Source: Clitopilus passeckerianus (taxonomy: Eukaryota; Basidiomycota; Agaricomycetes; Agaricales; Entolomataceae). Taken from it: a stretch of DNA of 64,000 nt. A program made the translations under genes and the position numbers. The first letter of the stretch is position 1. Each line of letters opens with the position of its first letter. Shown in pieces: positions 24,110-36,522 of the stretch. Location: assembly GCA_944990035.1 (NCBI GenBank), contig CALYLX010000146.1, forward strand, positions 868,001-932,000, read 5' to 3'. The notes beneath the pieces were generated by a model. That model was not told the DNA's origin. It searched no databases and worked only from the letters and a program-made list of their open reading frames with translations.

Positions 24110-24815
24110 TGCAGACCGGTGATGGATCGTCGAAATGGACTTTCAAGGAAAAGACCACATTATCAGGTAGGCTTTTCTTCCCCCTGATGTTGAATTGTGC
24201 CATGGATAACCTGTATGGGCCGCATGTGCACTATCTGGTGGCAGAAGGCACTAGAAGATGTCTTGAAAATGAATCCCTGGCGTCAAGAGCATCGAATTTG
24301 AGAGGTCGTCAGAGAGTTGAATAAAGAGCTGAAACTTGTCTGCTGGTAATTCCTGAAGAGTCGGGCGAGTCATCTCGTCAAACCTCTTGCTCTTGGCGGC
24401 TTTGTGAGACCATGCCGTACGTTGAAGCGCCGGCCGCCGTCGGCTCATTAAACCTGAGGCCTGAGACCTAAGACGTCGGTTGGGACCTGCTAAAGTTTGT
24501 TCGACGGCTTTTGCAACAATGGGATGACTGCATGAGTGACGTACTCTCTCTATACATATGGCCGAATCAGCACGCCCTTGACCGAATCGTTGGCAGATTG
24601 GTGAGAGCGTCATAACATGGCTGAGCACTCCTGAAGTTGCTAGAGATGAAGGCCCTGAGGGCCGAGATCGACCATCGCTGGTGGTGAACTTAAATACCAG
24701 ATGGCTAAAGTCACCCGATGCAGTCTGTTTGACTGGCTTGCAAACGATTACTCGTATGTACGAATCGACACGACATTGAAAAGGGAGGTGGGGTCGTGAT
24801 AGGAATCTTGCCCTG
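24110..24815 (-). pseudogene. Decayed copy A of an unknown gene
   Basis: This stretch and 25210-25780 are recognisably the same sequence, strongly diverged. Reading the minus strand, both carry an LKVHFDDPSP / LKVYFDDPSP segment (near 24115-24165 and 25212-25260), and similar segments recur in the same order and spacing. Copy A still has a 196-codon open stretch (24251-24841), but stops separate it from the DDPSP segment. I do not recognise the parent gene. It looks like a dispersed gene or transposon remnant. Confidence 0.4.
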
Positions 24816-25209
24816 CCCATGTCGGGATGATGTCGGGACACTGCCGCTCAAAATTCAACATGGCTGATAATATCAGATTCAGATTTGGTTAAATTCAAAA
24901 TTATGAAGAAATCGTATACAACAGTCGAAAGAAAGAACAGGGATCAGTGATCAAGCCTAATTCCATAAGTCAGGGGGGAAAATAAAGTGTCTATTCCACA
25001 CCTGCGTAACTGCCTTCCCAGTATCCTGCACATCCATCCGCACCTGCCGCCCTCCACTAGCCGCTCGCACCCAAGGGACCAAAAAGTCGCAGAACGACAT
25101 CTTCTCGAGAGAATAGCCCTTAATCCTTCGTAAATGCTCGCCGTATGTAGTTCAGACACACAAGATGACAATGCACGGAAACCAGTTACCGATCCAGCCC
25201 TATAACCAT

Positions 25210-25780
25210 GTTGTTATTGGTGATGGGTCGTCGAAATAGACTTTCAAGGGAAAGATTGGATTATCAACCAGGGCTATCGTTCTGAATGACGGTAGACTGC
25301 AGCATGGATAACCTCCAGAAAACAACATGTGGTCTATCTTGTGGCACATAATATTGGAGGATGTCCCAAACGTGCGTGCCGGTCGCCAAGAGGTTTATAA
25401 GAGCAGGCCGTACTTGGAGCGTCAGCTGGGGCCTACTGAAGTGAAGCACTGGACTGCCGTCAGAAGTTTAGTCGACGGATCGGGAATGGCTAAACGAATA
25501 ACATACTCCATTCAAATTTCCATTCAACAAGGTATTGTCTGATCACCGGCAAATTCGTGAAGGCAATATTGCAGTCCTGAACTATTTTGAAGTTTTGGGT
25601 GTTGAGGGTCAAAGATAGACCATTGCTGATTGCGAACTGAGGTGCCAGATCGCTGAACGTATCCAATGTGACAGAGTGACATTGTCAACTACGGTGCAAA
25701 CTTCGAGTCTCAAATCCCAGTAGGTAGGCATGGAAAAGGGAAGCAGTGGTGATATTGGTACGAGGCAAAGAGCCATTAGC
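25210..25780 (-). pseudogene. Decayed copy B of the same unknown gene
   Basis: Counterpart of 24110-24815. Minus-strand reading gives FPLKVYFDDPSPITT near 25212-25260, and an internal segment DTFSDLAPQFAIS near 25640-25690 in another frame. Frameshifts and stops break any long reading frame. The order of matched segments is the same as in copy A, so the pair arose by duplication and then decayed. Confidence 0.4.
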
Positions 25781-27359
25781 GTTAGCCGTGTTAGGTCACA
25801 GGACACTACCACTTTCATGACCGCATCTGCCACGAACTTCACCGTTCGACGTGGTTCGTTGCCGTTTGATGTTCAAGAATTGACAAGCAAATTGTTATTT
25901 CTGCTATTACCTCTTTGTTGCTAAAATGGCCACACCACCATCGTTCAACATTCAATGAGGCCCTCTCTGTCCTTAAGCTTCGCTTTCAGACATGCAACGG
26001 CAGATTGAGAAATACCAATGTCACAACTTGGCACAACTTTCCATGCTTTGCTTATTGCCCGTTGCCAGTACTGTGAGGCTCGTCGAATATGGACCAAACC
26101 CTCCCCGGATGCAGCACATCATCAATTGACGGTTACTTTGTCGACGTCATGTCCTTGAAAGCGGAGGTGTATTTTGTCGACTGTCAGCCTTCCAGCATCT
26201 TTCCAAGGATACGCGTTTCAGACTTGGCTATACAGCTCAGGTGGTAAGATTGATTGAAGGCAGATTTTTCTTGAGGTAGCCTCATTTCCTTTCTCCGTCA
26301 TAAAGCGCCTCGAGCTTGACTCACAAAATATTCGCAGACGTTCATGGGGCAATTTTGCAAATGGCCGCAGCGGATGACCCCTACGGCGGAACAAACCACA
26401 CCCCAACGCAACTTTCTTCTTGGTTGGAGTCCAGTACCTTCAGTTCGAATACGACTTCAAAGAACTACCGTATCCTCAGCCGTTCGTGGATCCTCAGCAG
26501 GCAAAGAAGGAGGAATGCAGCCAAACTCCAAGGTATAGCCTGATCTGGTCAAATGCACCCCCCACTGTACCCTCAGGCTACGATGATGTTGCTGTTATCT
26601 TTAAAAGGAATCGACATTCTGAGCCTCTTCAGGGCGAGGCAACCATGCAGCAGTTGCGAGAGATCCTATTGGCCAGCTGTGAGAGTTGAACTTGCAGTGG
26701 AATTTGAAATGGCCGCCACTGACGGCACGTGATTAGTCTGGTCGGCTCTAAAGCTAATTCTCTATTGATTTCAGCCTGAGCGCTCACTGCAACGAGGTCA
26801 ACCCATGTGGGAAACATGCATACATATAGCTGTGGCAGGCGGCTTTCAGTGCTTCTTTCCTCTCCCCCTTCAGAAGCCCAGTCAATCTGTCCAACTTGCA
26901 CGCTATCTTCATGGACTCCACTCGACGCGCTAGGTATGCTAGTTCGACCACATCTGTGGATACAGTCTCCTCCGAGGCCAGGTAACAGAACAGTCGTTTG
27001 ACTGAGCTCGATTCTGATTCTCGACTCCAGGACACCGGTAGCCTCTCAGATGTTTGGCGGTGCCTCGCGAATGAGTGTTTGGGGCGCAAACAGCTTCACT
27101 AGTGCAGGAAGCATTTTCAATCTGAGTCCGTTTTCCAGTGTCTTCTTTCAGAACGGTAGGTATTATTTTGCTCATGACAGGTCATTTCTAACATTCGGCC
27201 TGTAGACTCTTCCACTTCGGTTAGCCTTTTGTGCGACACAGACGCAAGAGCATCAATTTACTTACACCATTCGATCCAAGATTAGCTCAGAGACTACTTA
27301 TGTAGGTTCTGTCCCTTTCAGCCAACCCCGGCTTCTCATACTGTCCCCAGGCGTCCGGA
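25781..27359. other. Region with possible unassigned exons, no gene model
   Basis: No complete gene could be assembled. A 89-codon plus-strand frame at 26420-26689 (QYLQFEYDFKELPYPQPF ... ILLASCES) and a segment near 27031-27160 (MFGGASRMSVWGANSF) have protein-like composition, and could be exons of one undetected gene just upstream of the gene at 27360. I found no motif and no reliable splice chain, so I do not call it. Confidence 0.25.
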
Positions 27360-28756
27360 ATGCCAAACCAACATCTACAGGAGCCAGAGCATGAGAGCGA
27401 AGTATATGCCAGGATATTGATGCCGAAAAGACACGGATATCCACTCTGGTCGCCTGGACCCCTGAGCACTTTTCATCCGGAACATCAGCTCACGGGGATC
27501 AAAATTGGCGACGTCGGCCTCATCACCCCAGATGGTGAATTTGACTTTCTCTTTAACATTTGCCATCCTGCCAACCATCCGATAAACGGGGGGTCTGTGC
27601 CAGAGGGCTTTGAGCCCATACATCCGGAGATTCAGTCGAGAGATATCGTAACCAATCCCGTGGCCTGGAAGCCTGGCAAAGACGTCTCCAATGGATCAGT
27701 TGGAATATCGCAGCCAAGGCAAGCTCTCTCTGCTCGGATGGCCCATAACTGAACTTTATCCAGGACTATAAACGATTTTCAAGGACAATATTCCTTCAAA
27801 GGGTTCGCCTCAGAAGGTGCTATCCTCACCCTCCCTGAAGGCGCTACAAGGGTGAACCTGTTGTCCCTCGCACCCTTCGAAACCTATGCAGCCAAACATG
27901 TGCAAAGTTGGTACCGCTATGTCAATGGCCCTCGAGGACGCATGGCTGTCAACGGGTCGCTTTACCTGGTCACCGGATTTGACAAGGCGAGGTCTTGGGG
28001 AACTGCTTCATTCTCCAGCGTTCTGGGCGATGGTACCTTCAGGATGTCTTTCGTAGATGCCACAACCATCTCGAGGGGTACTGGTGGTGGTCGCAACAGC
28101 ACCAACTACCCGTTCATATGGAATCAGGCTGGTTACGCTGCTACCAAAGAAGGCCCTTATCTACAAGACCAGGGTCGAGACACGGAGACGGAGAGACCTC
28201 AAAATCAGACGGTGTTCATAAGAGGCTTCAGAGTTGCCTTGCCAGAGACCATTTGGGCAGCGTTGATGGGCAAGGTGGAGGTAACTTCAATGACAGAGCT
28301 CGACGCAAATGCACTCCTGCAGAAACGTGGATTTATACCTTTCAGTGGAGCAAGCTCGGGTTGGTCGGAATATCTTGGGTTCGGCCCAGGGCGTCATTCG
28401 GGACCTAGTACTGGAAAAGGACACAGTGTAGGTCCATCTGAAGCAACAGCTTCGGAAGTCATACTGAAGTCGGATGTGCCGTCCCCTCGAGTGGTATGTC
28501 TGTTCTTTCCCAATCAAATTGCACCCTAGCTGACGGCTGCTTTGATCAGGACCTGCACCCGTTGTATTCGATAAACAAGCATTTGTTGACGAAAGTAAAG
28601 TGTTCTTATTTCTGTCCTGTGGAAAGCATGGCATCTGAACGGGTTGTTTAGTTTCCGGAGGCTGAGGTTGCCGTGACCCACGATGAGCTTTGGTTTGATA
28701 CTTTAGCCGAAGTAAGCCCTTCCATCAAGCATGTTCCAACTATTGACATCATATGA
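27360..28756 (+). CDS. Conserved basidiomycete protein of unknown function
   Basis: Four exons (27360-27718, 27764-28493, 28550-28594, 28652-28756) give 412 residues. Recognisable blocks: ARILMPKRHGYPLWSPGPL near the N terminus, GDVGLITPDGEFDFLFNI (about residues 50-70), then GAILTLPEGATRVNLLSL, YRYVNGPRGRMAVNGSLYLV and TGFDKARSWGTASF. These blocks fit a widespread, multi-copy family that I have seen in uncharacterised Agaricomycete annotations; its function is unknown to me. The first intron begins with GC rather than GT (AG|GCAAGC, 27719), which is needed to keep the frame. No signal peptide or membrane segment is evident. The C-terminal exon (FPEAEVAVTHDELWFDTLAE) reads on to TGA. It ends 77 bases before the next gene. 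Confidence 0.7.
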
Positions 28757-28832
28757 AAGGATGAAACAGTAGTCCCTGGTCCTATTGAGCTTCTTGATCG
28801 CATTAACCGGAGATACGTAGCCGTCTGCATAG

Positions 28833-29946
28833 ATGGTATTGCTCGCCCGGATACCTTTTGTGCTGGTTGAATTGACATTGTCTACAGGGATGGCTACCTT
28901 CGAACCGAAATCACCCGCCAGCGATTCAACACCACCGAGGGCGATTTTTCCTCGGACATCGTCAGTTGAGCATTGGTACGCCCAACTTTCAGCGATTTCG
29001 AACTTCTTGGACCCAGACAGGGGCGAACTTGAGGTTCGCGACAAGACGGTCGTTAAGAATCTCTATCATTGCAAAAAGAACTCGCTTTCTCGGCATGAAT
29101 TCATTGTGGCCGATCTGCGTATGCCGGACGAGAGCCACCTTTATGTCCGCCTCGAACGCGAATGTGGAGACGAGAGGTCATCTTCCTTGTCGTCGTCAAT
29201 CTTCCGTAAAGTTGTCAACCTCGCAGTAATTAAATCAGCCAAAGTCACGGATCAAGTTCGGTGTTTTCCAGGGCGATTCCGAATCGGCAAACACCTACTA
29301 ATCAAACACTACGAGTTTAACGGCGAGGACCCCCCGACTTTAATTGACCTCTCCCTTGCAGCATTTGTCGTCCATGCATACGACGAAAAATACTCTCCTC
29401 TTCGACACCAAAGCTTTTGGTTTGTCAACGCCGTTTGTGCTGTCATTGAGAGTCTTGCCCCCGAAGCCTGCCCTGCAAAGGACCAGAGGACGACGTGCAC
29501 CAGGGGCACGGAAATGCTACATCTAGGAACGCAAGAGATGAAGAAAATCACTGTAGTCCCCTCATCTGACCATACGGAACCAACGGATGTAACTGAACTT
29601 CAGCATACCCAGTGGACGGACCGCAAGCAGGGCCACAACTACGTCCGCATTACACGGCTTCCTATCAGACTTGCAGATACACTCCGAGGTAAATTTGACC
29701 AAGAAAAGAAGAGATTCATCAAGGCGGTATGTAAATGTCTCGTTACGGTCATCAGGGTATGATAACTGAGAACTTATATAACAGAAAAATGAAGGCAATG
29801 CGAACCGAGACAAGGCCGAGAAGCAAAAACAGCGGATTGACGACCTGGAGAGGGAGGTAGAGAAATTACGGTTGGAAATAGCGCTCGGACAGCACCCACC
29901 GTACATAGACCCCTTAGCATCTCCCGCTGGCCAGATTCGGGTGTAA
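28833..29946 (+). CDS. Uncharacterised family member 1 (putative permuted papain-like fold, active site lost) with coiled-coil tail
   Basis: Two exons (28833-29726, 29785-29946) give 351 residues. It shares with four other genes in this window the blocks LEVRDKTVVKNLYHC, RHEFIVADLR, DQVRCFPGRF, PTLIDLSLAAFVVHAYD and QWTDRKQGHNYVRI, then a coiled coil in exon 2 (KQRIDDLEREVEKLRLE). In the other members the positions aligned with His88, Tyr104 and Ser194 are His, His and Cys; here the second His and the Cys are replaced. If these are catalytic residues, this copy is a pseudoenzyme. Its first 35 residues also differ from the amphipathic N terminus of the others (no IMGDP segment), which fits a duplication breakpoint just upstream of about 28940. 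The frame is otherwise intact. Confidence 0.75.
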
Positions 29947-32238
29947 TTGTCCACAAAGTCGGACAAGGGTTCAGTGTGAACGTTTGCTATGCTTTCCAGA
30001 TCGCTATTGACCATATGCTCCCCCTTCCTAACGTTTTCATTTACATACTCTACCCGTCGTTATATGTAGAGCTCATTTCGAGACATTCCACTATGTCACG
30101 GTATAAATGACGAGGGTGCGGCGCAACCTCCTCGAGTCTGTGCAAAATCTGTGTGGAAAGAAGCGATACGCCATTACCCCTTTGCCAGCTGACCTTTAAC
30201 AAAGAATGACAACATAAGTGTCACCCGTCCGTCGGCATACCAGATTAAACTGTCCATATCTGGACGGTAGACACTAACCAATCAGCACGCTCGAGGCGCC
30301 CGTCGTAGGGACTGATCACAGACTGGGTGAGAGATCCCGATCTCCTACGAAGGCTTTACACGGACGTATTCCCCATTGTCATTCTATGTTCGTTCGAATG
30401 CCACCTGCTACCTACCATGACTGAAGCTTTAGCCGAGGCCTCCATAACGCTGCACATCTTGGGGTCTTTTGTTTGGCAAAAGTATCATCATGATATGAGA
30501 AACAGAATACATCCAACAACTAAGATAATGAAGAAGTGAAGCCCAATCCCGACAGTAAGCGGAAGAGAATTTAGAGTCTAGTTTCACATTTGCGTCAAAA
30601 ACCGTCATCCCAGTATCCTGCACATCCATCACACCTGGTCACCAGTCACCCCACCTCCACTTCTGGCACCAGGGACATTATCAAACGTAGATTGCTCAGA
30701 GGCGACACCCGGCGAAATTGGTCCCCGCGTATAACCAGACATTGGTGTCCTCGTGTCATAGTTCGATGCTTGAGGTGGCGAATCATAGCTATACGTTGTT
30801 AGCAGGAACGGTGCATTGGACAGCAGTTCCCCACTCAACATCGCCACAGAACTTGACGGATCCATTGCCGCCCCGTCCGGACGTTGGTTGTTCTGATTGG
30901 CTTGTGCAGCCCAAGGTATAGCAGCACTGGCGTTGGCGTTGGCGACGTTGACGCTACCGAGTATGTTCATGAAATGTTCCACGTCTACTTCGTTCGCAGG
31001 GAACATGGTTAGGGAGTGCAGTCCGTGTCCGTGTCCATGTCCATGCCCACGATTCTCCAACGAATGTGCTCTTATGCTCTGCGCAATGGGGCTGCTCATC
31101 ACACTCGCAGCCTGGCCGGACGATGCTCCAAAGTCCCTCGCAACATCATCTGATCCCCAAGATGGTGAATGTGGGAGGTGGTTGGAGTAATGGCCCGAAG
31201 AAGGAGAAGCGGTGGTATTCGTCTCCACCGAGATGGAGTTCGACCGTAAGGCAGGCTGGATGCTATATGTCGGGCTTTCGGCCGGTGAAGGGGGGGTGGG
31301 TACGCGACCGCCTTTGCGTGGGTGGTGGCCTTCGTCGCCTGCTTGACGATGCAGACGAGGTGGCAGATTCCCCCAGATCGCCAAAGAAACTGGCAGGGCC
31401 CGACGAGGAGTAGCGAAGAGTAGGAGGAAGTATTGGCGTCGGTCCTCGCCTATTCCGACCGGCGGGTCGTTAATCCAGTGCGGGCTTCAGCTGTTCTTGC
31501 AACAAGCCCTTGAGGATCTTCCCAATGTTCGTTGCATACTCGTTCCGAGCTGGACGCAGAGTTGTGCTTGGGCGAGAGCATGCTTGAGGGCTTCGTGAGC
31601 AACTTGGACGGCAATCAGCAGGTAGATAGTAGCTGCTGAGAAAACAATCTGGGCGTGGGTGATGGGAGCGCAACAGTGGGCGTAAAGGGATCGCCATGTT
31701 TGGAGGATCTCGACGATATTTTCTGTTGCACGTTTTCAGAGCTGTACAGCAGTGGGGTCAGATATATGCGTCGTAAAAGAAACTGTGAAGATACTATACC
31801 TTCAAACAGTCGATCTCCAGGTCAGAACCATCCACTGGGTATTGGCGTCGATGGTAGAAAGGGCCATGTAGGAGGATAAAGAACCACCAGGAGGTGCAGT
31901 GCGTCAAGAGCCGATGCGGGGTCGATGTAGATCGAGATTTGAGGGTAATTTCGAGCACAGGGGGGTGGTTGCTTTTCCATGTAATGAGTCTGGAACTACG
32001 TAGCTACCCTCAGTAGGGGAGAAACCAATAAAGGACGAGAACATACTCAATGTCGGGGATGAACTGAATATTGAAGTCCTGGCGTACACTAGCGTCATTA
32101 AGGCCATCCATAGAAAACCCAAATTAGACTATGCCTCAAACGGAAAATTGAGCAAACTGCTCACAGAACGTTCATAATCCTCCTTGCAATGCTCAACAAC
32201 TCACAGCCCGCCCCGAAGGTGGCCGAAAGGTCACTTAT
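28940..32238. repeat. Segmental duplication, block A (partner of 36620-40160)
   Basis: Block A holds family member 1 and a 3' fragment of the Zn2Cys6 regulator in the same order and orientation as family member 2 and the complete regulator in block B. The spacing from family stop to regulator stop is about 657 bases here and 701 there. Similarity ends abruptly near 32238, inside what is exon 6 of the regulator. Confidence 0.75.
30603..32238 (-). pseudogene. Truncated copy of Zn2Cys6 regulator (C-terminal part only)
   Basis: Matches the regulator gene at 38350-41841 from the last 65 or so bases of its exon 6 to its stop codon, including introns. The DNA-binding exons and most of the middle domain are absent. 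Within the fragment, a block of about 115 bases (corresponding to about 39089-39203) is deleted, and a two-base loss just before the end turns GDQVLMDVQDTG into GDQV-stop. The longest surviving frame (30629-31384) still reads SPTYSIQPALRSNSIS, SHYSNHLPHSPSWGSDD-like and HGHGHGHGLHS segments. It is not expected to make a regulator. Confidence 0.88.
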
Positions 32239-35200
32239 TGCCTATCGGGAAACGAAGATTCAGTGCATGCAGTAGATGAGGAAGAGTCAGTATTTGCATA
32301 CCGAGTTTCTGCCCAAGCCTATAAACGAGCATGCCGCGTCATTGTCAAGGCCATGGGCCAGTAACATTCTGGGACGACCTAGATTGGGTTTGAAGGTGGC
32401 GCTTTTCTACCGGTGACGCACGGCCACACCATAGGTATCCTCAGTGAGCGGAATATGTCTTGACTGGTGAGGGCCAGATGTCAAGTATTCGCGACGAATG
32501 AGAGTTTCCTGTTTGAACTGTGGTGCCACAGAATTGAGAAACTCCGCTGGTGATTCTTGAAATATAGGGCCACATCCCGGTCAAAGCGCTCAGATTCGAA
32601 GATATCTTCCATCGTGTGAGCCTCTCTGAGTGTTGAATGCTTTCGGAGTTTTCAACCTGGGAAGCAAGGAAGGCGAGGCGGGAGGTGGCTGATGGAGATA
32701 GCGCGGTCGTCCCCCATATAATTCATGTGGAGTAATGAAGATCCAAGGACATTTCAGAGGGAGGTAGATATAGCCACCATTCTCCTCCTAGACCGTTCCA
32801 GCAGACTTTTCGAGGAGAGGCATTGACTGGAAGTATCGCAGGCGTTTCAAGTTGCTCCTATGAGTAGTATGACATAATTGCGGAAATTCCCGGTGGTAAG
32901 CGCTGGAGGCGAGCGCCCACCTTGAAGTTGAACGATAAACGTTAACACGCGTGTTGGCTGGAACGACCACTCAGCACTATGGAATACCTACGCAGCCACC
33001 TCTGACAACGTGTTACGACCCGTATATTACGTCTCTTTCCGTTCGCTCTAACAGCGTACTCTTCCCAATCGTTGTCGACAAATTACTTTCGGCCGCACGA
33101 GATCCTTCCAAAGGGCTGATAGAATGGATGGTATCTCCCCAACGGACCATTTTTGGCTATGTGCAATGCCATGTCTACTTATGGATAAACCTCAACCTTG
33201 GAGGTCAGGATGCTGGAGAACCTCGAGCCGCATCCAGGTGATTTCCTGTGATTTCTGGAAAGTTTCGAGAAGCCATGGATCAGTGTCGCATGAACTCCTC
33301 CTTAGGCAATCTGTGTGGACCGTGGATTCTCTCGCCATCTTGTCCATACCTTCTCGAGTTTTACCCGCACAAAGCTCCTCCACGCGAGTTCATAAGCAAT
33401 GTATTCTCCTCGGGCCTCAAACCCATCGCCCGCCCAAATGCCAGCATCAACAAAATTGTAAGGGACCCCAAGAGTCAATATTCGCCCAGACGCCTGGACT
33501 CATTTCCCCCTTGGTGAACCGCGGAGCTGGAATGAATTCCTACGTAGGTTACTACCCCCCTCAACTTCATACCGCATGTAACGGAGAAGTTTGATTCAAG
33601 CAGCCTTCTTTGTCGGACACCCCATTGGGGAGCATGGCGCCCGAATTCTATGAACTGATGGGGCTGTGTCTGCCTAATATAACGTTGACGCCGCACAAAG
33701 AGGAGAAATACCGAACGCTGAAACTTAGGACTCTTAAGCTGCCTGGCTGATCGCACTGTACGAGCACTTCCTCATGCTATGTCTCCTAGGATGGGGTGCA
33801 AAGAACTTCCAGTATTTCAAGTTGCAATGATAGCCGTTTGAATTGGACGAACCCACGAGTCATTAAAATACATGAATGAGAGCCAAAATGCGCTCAGTCC
33901 CAATGTATATACGTTATCTTCTCACGTCTTCCTCACGAATAGGCTTCCCTTGCCACCTTCAGTATTGGGTGATAGGGGCGATTGATTCTGGCTTTTCGGG
34001 TTTCATATACTCTGAAGGCGGGCCGAAAGTCTATGTACTTAAAACGGATTGCAGAGTCTGCGTTTATTACGTTCGTTGTTGCGTCACCCTCATGTTCAAT
34101 AACGAGCAAGAGCTTTCGTTTATTGTTTACGATTTTAGTCCTATCAACGTCGTACTTGGGAGGGGCTCCTATCCTGTACTTCCGCTCCAGAATCTGTCGT
34201 CGGCAGCAGGCATGTGCCGAGCCCTCATAGAACTCTAGGGACATTGTGAAGGCAGAAGCGAGCCTATCTGGCTCTCTTGCGTACAACATAACTCTATCGA
34301 TTTTGTATTTGTGCATTGCGGTGCATGTCGCGGCTATTTTTGTGGACACCAGCGGGCAATGCCGGGCAGCCCCCACACGACCTTGTTCATACAACAAGGA
34401 ACACCACAAAGGGGGTTAACGTACAACGTCCCAAGATTTAATGTTCCGATTCTTCACAGCTATGTTACCATGTTTAGGTGCGACGATCTCTCATTCTGGC
34501 GTGTAACTGAGGTCCTTGGAAGTTGGAACGCTGAATCAGAATCTGGCTCAGGTAGATCTTTTGAACATCGGTATTTGGTATAAGAATCCAGTGAGCAGTG
34601 GTATATCATTTATGGCGTCACTAGATTTCAAGCTTCAAGGGAGGTGGTGCTGGTCCTCGACCATTGACGCCACCTTGAGCCTGGAGGTATCAAGGTTTGA
34701 CTATTCCATGTGCCTCGGCAAACGCGAGAAACAGACGGACAGCCTCGTATCTAATTCAGGGCTTCTCGGGCCAGGCGCTGGCCATTATCCAAAGATTGCA
34801 ATCGATACCGATGCAGATGCTCATCTCCAGAATCCAGATGACTCCAAGGTCACCTCTGGCCCACCAGACCTCTTGCTGGAGCACAAAAAAGGAGACAGTC
34901 AAGCAATTCATTCGTGACCATTTGCGGCATTCTCTTCCTATGTCTTTGTGACGAAGTGTATCCGCAGCATGACTGAATCGAGTTTGAACTACTAGTAGAA
35001 CTAAGTTCACTCCATTAAAGCTTGGCGCCACAAACGCCTTCACACGAATCCATGATCCATTTCCACCGAAAGAATGTTCTCAGACCTCATGCCCAAGGCC
35101 TAGTGTATTGGTTTATCGGATAGCCGCGCACTGTGCGCAGTTCTGTACCCCCTGAAAGAGCAGACGTGGACGCCAGTTGGTGCGTTGCTGGCGTCGTCAT

Positions 35201-36522
35201 CGACACCCTACATGTCATCCGGTAATCCTCTACGCATTGCGCTATTAGTGGTGGATCTTGAGTATTTGATTTTACACTGTCTCGTCATATACTTTCAACG
35301 TTTTCTGCATGCTGACAAGGGTTCCATCGGCAACCGCATGGCAGAGGCGTCAACTCTGTACAGCGGACCTAGACTCGGAATCCAAAACCACGCAACTAGT
35401 AGACCGATCTTTGCATCTGTGTTCCAAGAGCGGGATGGTAGAAATCTGTTTGTTTTTCAACACTCATACATGGTGCTCTGCCTATCAAGTACTCGTAGTT
35501 CACCCACTTCGTAGATTTGTGAGACCGCTCTTCGAGGCTACTGGGAACGAACTGGGGGGACACCGATCGATCAAATCCGGTGGTATCCATCCCGGATTTC
35601 TCACTATCCCTGACTGATACAATTTCAAATATTCAAACCCGGCACCGAAGGGTCGCAAGGACATTGTCACACCAGCAACCCAGTTCCAACAACCCTCGTC
35701 AAGTTCGAGCCTAAAGAATACGCACTGTGGGGCTCAGTTTATCTAAAGAGCCCTGTGAATACATTAATGAAAATGGCTGCTGACTATTGCGAATCTGAGG
35801 AAGGTAGCACGTGTGAATAGCACTTAATCTAATAGACGGATTTCTGGGAAATCGCTTAGAAACACGCGAATCAAGGGCAATTACGAGCAATGTTTTGGCT
35901 GGATAAATACGCATTCCTCTAGCCTTTTCTGGACCAAGTACTAAAGGAGAAATACCATCAAATATCAAACCAAAACCCAGGGTTCGGGCTACAGTTCAAT
36001 TGCAGATCCCATTCGAACGACCCATCACGGTGAATGAAAACACGTGGCAAACTTTACTTGATGTATTAAAGGGTTTAAACCCTTAAGGAGCCTAGGGAGA
36101 AATCTTAAAGCACACTGTAGATATGCAGATGGGCATAAGACTTCGTATTCAGTCCACCTGGGTTTGAGGCGGATGTTTCCTATCTTTGGCCTATCATGGA
36201 TAAAAAGCAGCCAATCACAAGGGAATGCGTGAATAGCCGCGAGCAAATTAATGTGAACACGTACAATGTTGGACAGTTCTGCTAGTGGATCCATAATAGA
36301 TCCGCGATGGGGAAACCACTACTCACACCGCGGTAGTAATCTGTAGTTTTTAAAGTTACGTCAGATTTGAACGTCGGTTGAGCAGGTCCGAGCCCTCTGG
36401 TCTCACTCGTCACTGGGAGGCCTCATGCTTACCTTGTCTTTCCAGCTTTCAAGCGCTCACTGCGCTCACCAACACGAGCTGCGTGTGTTTCAACGTTTAG
36501 TTTTCAGACCTTAAGAGGATTC
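32239..36522. other. Gene-poor 4.3 kb region, no gene recognised
   Basis: Open frames up to about 158 codons occur on both strands (33124-33594 plus, 33933-34409 minus, 34516-34917 plus), none with a motif or splice chain I can support. Base composition and the lack of coding bias suggest decayed sequence between the two duplicated blocks. The last part (about 36300-36522) is the promoter of family member 2. Confidence 0.45.

Noticed and set aside
24251..24841. 196-codon minus frame as an intact gene
   Set aside because: It lies inside one of two mutually similar decayed stretches; the matching copy has stops and frameshifts, and the preserved DDPSP segment is out of reach of this frame.
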